Shown: piece by piece, positions 1 to 8,011 of the stretch
How positions within the stretch are numbered: position 1 is the first letter of the stretch
How the letters are laid out: each line of letters starts with the position of its first letter
Origin: Myroides odoratus DSM 2801
GTDB lineage: Bacteria > Bacteroidota > Bacteroidia > Flavobacteriales > Flavobacteriaceae
Direction: 5' to 3'
DNA length: 14,633 nt
NCBI RefSeq assembly: GCF_000243275.1
Contig: NZ_CM001437.1
Span: 3,468,896 to 3,483,528, forward strand
Made by a program: the position numbers and the translations under genes
The notes under the pieces: model-generated
The model's database searches: none
What the model saw: the letters and a program-made list of their open reading frames with translations, nothing else
Told to the model about the DNA's origin: nothing

Positions 1-3000
1 TACAATGAGAAGGGAATTGACGAAGATGGAGCTGTAATTCCAGGTATGGGAATGACGTTTGATGCGAACACCCTTCGCATTGAGAAGACAGCGGATAATG
101 CGTATGCTTTTTATGATAAATCTGATGCAACAACCCCACTTGCTGTGATTGATGTTGCTGGAAGTGTGATTGAAAATATTACGGAAATCTTAAACGATAC
201 AACGGTACAAAACGATATTTACCATTCTGTAGCGGCGCAAGGAAAAGCAGCGACTGCAGCAGATGGCTCGATTACAGTAACCAACGGAGATCAAGCGGTA
301 TTGAATGCCATGCAGCTTTCAGTTGCCAATGCAGGAATTACAACAGCTAAAATTGCCCCAGGTGGAAATAAACAGTTATTAGTGACGGATGAAAACGGTA
401 CGGTAAAATGGGTAGATGCTTCAGATGAAGTTATCCAAGAAGCGTTTGAATTCAACGAAAAAGTAACCTTATTAGTTGACGGTGGCGATGGAACGTTTAC
501 GTATTATAACGAAAAGGGAATTGATACGGATGGAAATGCTATTCCAGGGCAAGGCGTGAAATTTGACGCCAATACCCTTCGCATCGATAAAACAGCGGAC
601 AATACGTACGCCTTTTACGATAAATCTAATGCAACGACTCCTATAGCAGTGATTGACGTTGCAGGAAGTGTGATTGAAAACATCACAGAAATTTTAAACG
701 ATACAACGGTACAAAACGATATCTACCATTCCGTAGCTGCACAAGGGAAAGCGGTAACTTCACCGAATGCTTCCATTGCCATTGGAGGAGCTGGAGATAC
801 GGCTGTATTAAATGCAATGGAATTAACCATTGCCAATGAAGGAGTAACGACTGAAACTATTAAAAATCAAGCGGTTACTACAGCTAAAATCAAACCAGGT
901 ACAACGGGGCAGTTTTTAGTAACAGGAGCTGATGGAACTGCACAGTGGATTAGTGCAACAGACGAACCAATCAAAGAAATCTTATCACTCAATCAAGCAG
1001 TAACTGAATTGATTGATAATCAAAATGGTACATTTACGTATTTCAATGAGGATGACTATGATGCCAACGGAGATAAGAAACCAGGAGCATTGGGAACGAC
1101 GTTCAATGCGAATACGCTTCGCGTAGAACAAAAAATGGATCCCGTGACGAATCTAGGTTCGGGAGTCTATGAATTTTACGACTTATCAAGTGATACACCA
1201 ATTGCAACGATTGATGTAACAACGAATATCGTAGAGAATATTACGGAAATCTTAAACCAAGAAGAAGTGCAGAATCAAATTTTTGCTTCTGTTGCTGCGA
1301 AAGGGAAAAAGATACAAAGTACAGATGCTTCTATTGCGATTACCAATGGAAATAAAGCGGCACTTCAAAATGTGACAATCAACATCCAACAAGATGGAGT
1401 AAAAGAAGGTCACATCCAGGATGGAGCCGTAACGGTAGCTAAAATTAATGCTACAGGAGTTGCACAAAATGCTGTTTTAACTGCAGATGGATTGGGCAAT
1501 GCATCTTTTGAAAGTATTGCCGATGCAGTAAAACCTGCGGCTCAAGGTGATTTAAAAGGAGAAGCTGGCGTAATTACCATTGCTGGTGGAGGTGAAAATG
1601 TGTTGTTTGGCGGTACGGATAAAGAAGTAACCGTAGGAATCAACGAAAGAGGAATCGCAGGAAAACACATTGGTATCAAAGCGGTAAAAGGCGAAAATAT
1701 AGCGGATCAAACCATTACAGCTACTAAGCTAGTAGCGGACACAACAGACGCAGGTAAAGTAGCGACTGTAAATGCGGATGGATCGGTAAGTTATTTACCA
1801 TTAACTTCTGCTGTCATTACGGATAAAGGAGATATTACCACGGATGGGGTAATCCAAGTAAATGACGGGGTAGGGAAAGTATTAAGCGATGTAACGTTCA
1901 GTATTGGAGAGCAAAGCATTAAAGCCGATCGTTTAGATGCTACAGGAGCAGAAACTGGGGCAGTAGCAACTGTAAATGCGGATGGTACAGTGAGTTATAA
2001 ACCATTAGAAGCCAATGCAATTGCCGAGAAAGGAAATATTACCACAGATGGTATTGTAGCGGTTGACAATGGAACGGGTAAAGTATTAGCCGATGTTAAC
2101 TTGAGTATTACGAATCAATCGATTACTGCAACTCAATTGGCGGATGGTACAATTACCAATCAACAAATTGCAGCGAATACCATTACAGTAGATAAAATAT
2201 CAGCAGGGAATGAACCACCAAAACGCGTGATGGTTATTGATGACCAAGGCGTAGTAAAATGGGGAGAATTAGATGATATCGTAACAGATGCAGCAGGTAA
2301 TTTAACTACAGATAATATCATTGAGTTAAAAGAAGGGGATGGAGTTAATTCTCTATTTAACGATGTGAAGTTAGGCATTAAGGATGGTAGTATGACCAAC
2401 CAACAACTCGCCGATAAAACTATTGAAATTAGTAAGCTAAGTAATGCGGGATCTCAACCAGGCATGGTGATGGTAACCGATGCAAATGGCGGTTTTCACT
2501 ATGTGGATAGAGAGAGCATTGTACAAGCAGGTGCAGATTTGCAATTGGGCGATGAGCTAGAATTTTTAGATGGAAATGGAGTTTCTGCTGTATTGGCAGA
2601 AACCAAAATAGGAATTACAGACGGCGGAATTACAGAAGCAAAATTAGCGGATGGATCCGTTACTACAGCTAAGATCTCCGCGCTTGGTGCAGCAGAAAAT
2701 GCAGTACTTACAGCAGATGGTCAAGGGAATGTAACCTATAGAAAAATAAATGAAACCGCTTTTGAAGGAACAGAAGCAGATTTGAAATCGGATGGATCAT
2801 TAACAATTCCAGCGGATAATAAAGCCGTATTAAAAGACTTAACTATTGGTATTGCAACAGGAGGAGTTGATAATACGCATTTAGCCAATAAAGCAGTAAC
2901 AACAGCTAAAATTGATGCTCAAGCAGCAGCAAGTGGAGCAGTATTAACGTCGGATGGTGCAGGAAATGCAGTATTTAAAACATTGGGTGATGTCGCAGAA

Positions 3001-6000
3001 ACACAAGGACACGCTGTGGCTTCTTCGGATCAATCATTGGCTATGACGGCAGGTAATAAAGCTGCTTTACAGGCATTGGATATCAAAGTAGCAGCAGGTG
3101 GAATTAAAAATGCACATCTTGCAGATGGAGCTGTAACGGAAGATAAAATTAGTACAACCAAAGGCGCTGGATTAGTTTTAACTTCAACAATAGAAGGAGG
3201 AGCTCAATTCCAACCCCTTGGAGAAGTGATTGGCGATGGTGGTAAAGCCATTGTTGGAGCAGCATCAATCGAAGTAACTGGAGGGGATCACGCAGCGTTA
3301 GCAGATGTAACCATTGATGTGAAAAACGGTGGAGTTACGGAAGCAAAATTAGCACAAAATTCAGTTTCAGCAGATAAGATCCAAGCGCAAGCCGTAAGTG
3401 CAGCTAAAATGATCGGGGATGGTGCTTTAAAATTATTAGGGACAGATCGTTCTGGCGCGGTAACGTGGTTGGATGCAGAAAGTGATATCTTACAAATAAT
3501 CACTAGTTTAAATGAAACTACTACTATTGTAAGAGACAATGGAGACGGAACGTTTACTTATTTTAACGAAGCCGATATCGATCAAAATGGTGCAGTTAAA
3601 CCAGACGCAACAGGAGTAAAATTCGACGCGAATACGTTAAAAATCGCACAAGATACTACAGGGGTATTCGTATTTACAGATAAAGCAAGTAATACACCTT
3701 TAGCCACTATCGATGTTCGTGCAAAATCAATTGTATTTGAAGATAATTCTTCTCATCAATATACCAATATTGAAGAAGCTATTAATCAAATCAACCAAAA
3801 AGTTGAAGTGCTTGAGCAACTTGAAATCGAGAAAGCAACCCTATCAGGAAATGGTATTTTAATCAATGGAAATACAAGTGTGGCAGATGCTGTATTTACA
3901 CCTGTAACATTGACCATTGCCAATGAAGGCGTAACGACAGCTAAGATTAAAGGAGGTAATGCAAAACAACTTTTAGTTACTAATGAGCAAGGAAAAGCGG
4001 AATGGGTGGATGCAACAGACTCCATTATTGAAGAAATTATTACTACTCAAGAAAAAGTAACGGTATTACAAAATAACAACAATGGTACGTTTACTTATTT
4101 CAATGAAAATGATGTAAATGCAGCAGGAGAAATAATTGGCGATGGTGTAACATTTAATGCAAATACGTTGCGTATTGAGGAAGACGAATCAGGTGTATTT
4201 ACATTTTATAATCAAGCCTCGACTACTCCAATTGGAACAATTGACGTAGCAGGTACTGTAATCGAAAATATCACGGAAATCTTAAATGAGTCGACCGTTC
4301 AAAACGATATTTATACAACTGTAGCAGCGCAAGGAAAATTAGTACAAGGAGATGCAGCGATTCAGGTTACAGGAGGTGAAAAGGCAGCCTTAACGGAAAT
4401 GACTTTATCACTGAAAAACCAAGGGATTACTGGAGAAAAAATTAAAAACCAAGCAATTACTGCGGATAAATTATATGCAGGAGAGAACAAAGAAAATCAC
4501 GTACCTGTAGCACAAGCAGATGGATCTGTGATTTATCAACCGATGGCAGCCGTAGTTAGCGGACAAGCATTGACGTTAGATAGCTCTTTAGCAGCGACAG
4601 GTGATACGTCAAAAGCTGTTTTACAACCATTTAGCTTAAAAGTAAAAGAAGATGGAATTGGCACAAGCCATATTCAAAATCAGGCAGTTACTGTAGATAA
4701 AATAAATGCAACAGGCGTAGATCAAGGTGCTGTGTTAACCGCTGATGGTTCTGGAAATGCAGCGTTTGCAACTGCAAATCAAGTTGTTGCTCCAGCAATG
4801 CAAGGGGATTTAGTTGGATCGGAGAGTATTTTGATTGAAGGCGGTGAAAACGTTTTATTTGGTACAGAAGAAACGAGTGTTGTAGTGAAAATTAATGATG
4901 GAGGAGTAAAAGGACAACATATCGCAGCAGGAACTATTCGAAATGGGAACATTGCTGATCAAACGATCCAAGCAGCGAAATTAACTGCTGGAACAGGCGA
5001 GGATCATCGTGTAGCGGTGGCCAATGCGGCAGGGGTAGTAGTATACCAACCATTATCTTCCGCTATTCTGACAGAAAAAGGAAATATTCTAACGGATGAG
5101 ATTATTTCCGTGTCGGACAATGGAGTTGATAAAGTATTGGCTGATGTAACGTTAGGTGTAAAGGACAATTCAATCAAAGCAGGGAAACTACACGGTGGTA
5201 ACGCACAAGCAGGATCAGTTGCGACTGTTGGATCTAATGGAGTTACAGTGACTTTTGAGCCGTTAAAAGCGAGTCAATTAACAGCTAAAGGAACCATTTC
5301 AACGGATGGTGTAGTAACCGTAGACAACGGGGTTGACAAAGTGTTAGCCAACCTTAAATTGGGAATTAAAGACCAAGGAATTACTGCTACTCAATTAAAA
5401 GATGGCGCAGTAACCAACGCTAAAATTGCAGATCAAGTGATAACAGCGGACAAACTTTCTTCAGAAGGGATAACGGCGCAAAGTGTGCTACTAAGTGGAG
5501 AAAATGGTGAAGTTACTTGGGGTGAGTTAGGTGAAATCGTTGATTTAACAGCGGGTAATTTAACGACTGATAGTATCATTCAAATGTCAACCGATGGTGA
5601 AAAAACGCTATTGAAAGATATTCATTTGAGTGTAGCGAATAACAGCATCACAAAAGATAAGTTAAGCAGTGCAAGTCAAGCGCGTGATTTTATCTTAGTT
5701 ACTGATGGACAAGGTGGATTCGATTATGTATTGAAAGAAGCCGTTCAAGCAGGAGGAGAAGATCTACGCTTAGGTAATGCCTTAGTATTTACAGATGATA
5801 CCGATGGTTTAAATGCGGTATTAGCACCAACTAAAATAGACCTTGCAGATGGTGGGGTACAAGGAGTAAAACTGGCTGCTGGTGCAGTAACAGTAGATAA
5901 AATGAATGCAGGATCAGCAGCAGCTAATACGGTGTTAACTGCTACAGGAACCAATGGTACAGTAGAATTTAAAGCCTTGAGTAATACAGCTTTTGAAGGG

Positions 6001-7878
6001 GAAGGAAAAGACCTGACTGCAGATCATTCAATTACAGTAACGGCCAATAACAAAGCTTTATTAGCAGAAACAACCATTGCGGTTGCGGAAGGTGGAATTG
6101 AAACAAAACACATCAAAGACCAAGCTATTACAACTGGAAAAATAAGTTCAGTTGTAGGGGAAAATAATGCAACAAGCGGTACAGTATTAACCGCAGATGG
6201 GGCAGGAAATGTAAAATTCCAATCGTTTGAAGCCGTGGCGACGACGCAAGGAAAACCGATCACTTCGGATACTTCCTTGACGATAGCAACAAACAACGCT
6301 GCGTTACAAAACGTAAACATTAAAGTAGCAGAAGGTGGAATTAAAACAGCACATATCGCTGCGAGAAATGTAACAGAAGATAAAATTGCATCCACAGAAA
6401 AAGCAAGAGGTCTTGTATTGACCACGGATGGGCAAGGTGGTGCAGCTTTTGAAAGCTTGGAATCTGTGGTGGGATCAAGTGGTAAAGCACTGCAGTCTGG
6501 AACAGGTATTTCTATAACAGGAGCTGGAGCAAATCAAGCGTTGTTAAAAGATGCAAAAGTATCGATTGCTGATGGTGGAGTAGGAACAGGACAATTAGGC
6601 GCTAATGTAGTAACAACAGCCAAAATGAGTTCTAAAATAGGGACTACCTCAGCTACCGCAGGACATGTACTAACAGCAGATGGCAATGGAAATGTAAACT
6701 TTGTAGCTCCTGCAGGAGTATCGAGCGGAGAATTGAAAGGATCAACTTCTATTGATGTTGCCAATGGACAAGGTGCAGTTTTACATAATGCAACGCTTAG
6801 TCTTAAAAATAATGGAGTTAAAACAGGGCATATTGAAAATGAAGCCATTACATCTGTTAAGATTATGGATGATGCCATTACCAATGAAAAAATTTCTGAA
6901 GGTGCAGTAACGGAACGAAAAATTGGGGGTAATGCGGTTACCGAATCGAAAATTGCTGGTGGAGCTGTAATAGAAGCAAAACTAGCCAATGAAGCGGTAG
7001 CGACAAGCAAAATCAAAAATGAAGCAGTTACAACAGCTAAAATCCAAGATGCAGCAGTAACCAAAGCGAAAATTAGTGCAGCTGGAGAAACAGTAGGTCA
7101 TGTATTGACGGTTGAAGCCAATGGAAAAGTAGCCTTTAAAGCTCCAACAGGACAGGATGTAACCAAAGGTAATTTAACGGGAAGCTCTATTATCAAAGTT
7201 TCTGAAGGTACAGATGCTGTATTGAAAAACGTAGCATTAGATGTGAATGAGCACAGTATTGAAGGCAGACACATCAAATATGCCACAATTGGAAGCGATG
7301 AATTAGCAGGCGGAGCAGTAGGAACAGAGGAATTACAAAATGATGCTGTAACAGAGGAAAAACTAGCAAATCAGGCAGTTACTTCTGACAAAATTGCTGG
7401 TGGCGCTGTAGGAACGGATGAATTAGCAGCCAATTCAGTAGGTTTTGATATCATCAAAGATTACAGTGTTACGCCAATCAAAATTGCGACCGAAGAATAT
7501 GATGAGGACTATGCAGAAGAAGGTTTAGTATTGACTTCAAAAGGAGATGGTTCAGCCGAATTCAGACGCCCATCAGGTGGTGGAGCAGGTTTCTTTTATG
7601 CACCATCTTTTGTGGTAGAAATTGAGCCAGGTGCAGAAGGAACTAAAGATGTATATAATATTTATTATGAGCAATTTAGCAATGCTATTGGTTCTAGAAC
7701 TGGTGCAAGATTGAATATATACGATCGCGAAGAGTTAGATTTCTTTATCGTGTACTACGATGATGAGGTATTCGAAGAGGTGGATATTGATGGGGATGGA
7801 GATTTGACTTATAAAACGAAGAGAAATCCAAATGTGACTACTAAAACTTATTTTAATGTAGTGATGCAGTTGAAATAA
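1..7878 (+). CDS. Giant repeat-built surface/fibre-like protein, 5'-partial
   Basis: The frame is open from base 1 and its first residues (YNEKGID) match an internal repeat, so the true start lies upstream; the Met at 46 is internal. About 2,625 residues are visible. A modules (about 168-179 aa) carry 'TFTY[YF]NE', 'F[DN]ANTLR', 'ENITEILN' and 'SVAAQGK' motifs and start near 493, 1030, 3550 and 4087, plus a partial one at base 1. Between and after them are B modules of about 65-80 aa, each with 'VLTADGxGNVxF', a 'AVLxDV.L.I' strand and a 'GI...HI.d.AVT..KI' end. Two decapeptide arrays follow, then a unique C-terminal domain from about 7590 ending in 'YFNVVMQLK'. I saw no cysteine in the translation. 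The A module at 3550 replaces NITEILN with a heptad-like coil (about 3760-3840). The AVTxxKI style is known from phage tail-fibre-like proteins, so an elongated, perhaps trimeric, extracellular fibre is inferred. No enzyme domain, transmembrane anchor or clear type IX sorting domain is recognised. Confidence 0.9.
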   Translation, partial: YNEKGIDEDGAVIPGMGMTFDANTLRIEKTADNAYAFYDKSDATTPLAVIDVAGSVIENITEILNDTTVQNDIYHSVAAQGKAATAADGSITVTNGDQAVLNAMQLSVANAGITTAKIAPGGNKQLLVTDENGTVKWVDASDEVIQEAFEFNEKVTLLVDGGDGTFTYYNEKGIDTDGNAIPGQGVKFDANTLRIDKTADNTYAFYDKSNATTPIAVIDVAGSVIENITEILNDTTVQNDIYHSVAAQGKAVTSPNASIAIGGAGDTAVLNAMELTIANEGVTTETIKNQAVTTAKIKPGTTGQFLVTGADGTAQWISATDEPIKEILSLNQAVTELIDNQNGTFTYFNEDDYDANGDKKPGALGTTFNANTLRVEQKMDPVTNLGSGVYEFYDLSSDTPIATIDVTTNIVENITEILNQEEVQNQIFASVAAKGKKIQSTDASIAITNGNKAALQNVTINIQQDGVKEGHIQDGAVTVAKINATGVAQNAVLTADGLGNASFESIADAVKPAAQGDLKGEAGVITIAGGGENVLFGGTDKEVTVGINERGIAGKHIGIKAVKGENIADQTITATKLVADTTDAGKVATVNADGSVSYLPLTSAVITDKGDITTDGVIQVNDGVGKVLSDVTFSIGEQSIKADRLDATGAETGAVATVNADGTVSYKPLEANAIAEKGNITTDGIVAVDNGTGKVLADVNLSITNQSITATQLADGTITNQQIAANTITVDKISAGNEPPKRVMVIDDQGVVKWGELDDIVTDAAGNLTTDNIIELKEGDGVNSLFNDVKLGIKDGSMTNQQLADKTIEISKLSNAGSQPGMVMVTDANGGFHYVDRESIVQAGADLQLGDELEFLDGNGVSAVLAETKIGITDGGITEAKLADGSVTTAKISALGAAENAVLTADGQGNVTYRKINETAFEGTEADLKSDGSLTIPADNKAVLKDLTIGIATGGVDNTHLANKAVTTAKIDAQAAASGAVLTSDGAGNAVFKTLGDVAETQGHAVASSDQSLAMTAGNKAALQALDIKVAAGGIKNAHLADGAVTEDKISTTKGAGLVLTSTIEGGAQFQPLGEVIGDGGKAIVGAASIEVTGGDHAALADVTIDVKNGGVTEAKLAQNSVSADKIQAQAVSAAKMIGDGALKLLGTDRSGAVTWLDAESDILQIITSLNETTTIVRDNGDGTFTYFNEADIDQNGAVKPDATGVKFDANTLKIAQDTTGVFVFTDKASNTPLATIDVRAKSIVFEDNSSHQYTNIEEAINQINQKVEVLEQLEIEKATLSGNGILINGNTSVADAVFTPVTLTIANEGVTTAKIKGGNAKQLLVTNEQGKAEWVDATDSIIEEIITTQEKVTVLQNNNNGTFTYFNENDVNAAGEIIGDGVTFNANTLRIEEDESGVFTFYNQASTTPIGTIDVAGTVIENITEILNESTVQNDIYTTVAAQGKLVQGDAAIQVTGGEKAALTEMTLSLKNQGITGEKIKNQAITADKLYAGENKENHVPVAQADGSVIYQPMAAVVSGQALTLDSSLAATGDTSKAVLQPFSLKVKEDGIGTSHIQNQAVTVDKINATGVDQGAVLTADGSGNAAFATANQVVAPAMQGDLVGSESILIEGGENVLFGTEETSVVVKINDGGVKGQHIAAGTIRNGNIADQTIQAAKLTAGTGEDHRVAVANAAGVVVYQPLSSAILTEKGNILTDEIISVSDNGVDKVLADVTLGVKDNSIKAGKLHGGNAQAGSVATVGSNGVTVTFEPLKASQLTAKGTISTDGVVTVDNGVDKVLANLKLGIKDQGITATQLKDGAVTNAKIADQVITADKLSSEGITAQSVLLSGENGEVTWGELGEIVDLTAGNLTTDSIIQMSTDGEKTLLKDIHLSVANNSITKDKLSSASQARDFILVTDGQGGFDYVLKEAVQAGGEDLRLGNALVFTDDTDGLNAVLAPTKIDLADGGVQGVKLAAGAVTVDKMNAGSAAANTVLTATGTNGTVEFKALSNTAFEGEGKDLTADHSITVTANNKALLAETTIAVAEGGIETKHIKDQAITTGKISSVVGENNATSGTVLTADGAGNVKFQSFEAVATTQGKPITSDTSLTIATNNAALQNVNIKVAEGGIKTAHIAARNVTEDKIASTEKARGLVLTTDGQGGAAFESLESVVGSSGKALQSGTGISITGAGANQALLKDAKVSIADGGVGTGQLGANVVTTAKMSSKIGTTSATAGHVLTADGNGNVNFVAPAGVSSGELKGSTSIDVANGQGAVLHNATLSLKNNGVKTGHIENEAITSVKIMDDAITNEKISEGAVTERKIGGNAVTESKIAGGAVIEAKLANEAVATSKIKNEAVTTAKIQDAAVTKAKISAAGETVGHVLTVEANGKVAFKAPTGQDVTKGNLTGSSIIKVSEGTDAVLKNVALDVNEHSIEGRHIKYATIGSDELAGGAVGTEELQNDAVTEEKLANQAVTSDKIAGGAVGTDELAANSVGFDIIKDYSVTPIKIATEEYDEDYAEEGLVLTSKGDGSAEFRRPSGGGAGFFYAPSFVVEIEPGAEGTKDVYNIYYEQFSNAIGSRTGARLNIYDREELDFFIVYYDDEVFEEVDIDGDGDLTYKTKRNPNVTTKTYFNVVMQLK
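493..3549 (+). repeat. Higher-order repeat copy 1 (A-A-B block, 1,019 codons)
   Basis: This block within the giant gene contains two A modules (starting 493 and 1030) followed by about nine B modules. It is matched module for module by 3550-6720. The A-module anchor motif 'TFTY' recurs 3,057 nt downstream in both A modules (493 to 3550, and 1030 to 4087), an exact multiple of three. Confidence 0.85.
3550..6720 (+). repeat. Higher-order repeat copy 2, with one extra B-type unit
   Basis: This is the second copy of the A-A-B block. Homologous landmarks are QGDL (1543 and 4801), AFEG (2761 and 5992) and VTEDKI (3133 and 6370), giving offsets of 3258, 3231 and 3237 nt. Against the 3057-nt offset of the A modules, the jump to 3258 equals 201 nt or 67 codons, which fits one extra B unit around 'ENHVPVAQADGSVIYQPM' (near 4490-4690). 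The right boundary is approximate. Confidence 0.8.
6835..7074 (+). repeat. Eight tandem 30-nt (decapeptide) repeats
   Basis: Eight perfectly phased 30-nt units encode ten-residue repeats of form xxxA[VI]xxxK[IL], for example SEGAVTERKI, GGNAVTESKI and KNEAVTTAKI. There is no length variation between units. Such arrays are a hallmark of fibre-like shafts in phage-tail-type proteins. They also occur singly at the end of most B modules upstream. Confidence 0.9.
7276..7485 (+). repeat. Seven further decapeptide repeats, divergent
   Basis: Seven 30-nt units continue the decapeptide pattern with more divergence, for example AGGAVGTEEL, QNDAVTEEKL, ANQAVTSDKI and KDYSVTPIKI. Several units end in 'DEL/EEL' in place of 'xKI'. 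The array directly precedes the unique C-terminal region. Confidence 0.8.
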
Positions 7879-7892
7879 GCGAAGAGGTAACA

Positions 7893-7924
7893 AAGTAACT
7901 TGTCTTACCAGAGACAAGTTACTT
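7893..7924. other. Perfect 13-bp inverted repeat (RNA hairpin)
   Basis: The arms AAGTAACTTGTCT (7893-7905) and AGACAAGTTACTT (7912-7924) are exactly complementary around a 6-nt loop. It begins 14 nt after the stop of the giant gene. There is no T-run after it, so it is not a canonical intrinsic terminator. It could be a 3'-end stabiliser, a partial attenuator ahead of the lectin-like gene, or a weak terminator. The left arm resembles the left arm of the terminator at 12112. Confidence 0.75.
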
Positions 7925-8011
7925 CTCAATGTAAATTGACGTGATGCTTTCTGTAAAAAAGAATTTGATACAGCAAGAATACCCTTTTTTATTGTAAATA
8001 AAAGAAAGAAA

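Noticed and set aside
46..48. ATG at 46 as the start of the giant protein
   Set aside because: The frame is open from base 1 and the residues before this Met match an internal repeat, so the gene begins upstream.
6534..7064. 176-codon minus-strand open frame (and similar ones within the giant gene)
   Set aside because: These are low-complexity shadows of the repeats on the opposite strand. The plus frame is clearly coding by motif conservation and silent differences.
6835..7074. CRISPR array
   Set aside because: The 30-nt period is a protein-coding decapeptide repeat without conserved repeat/spacer alternation.
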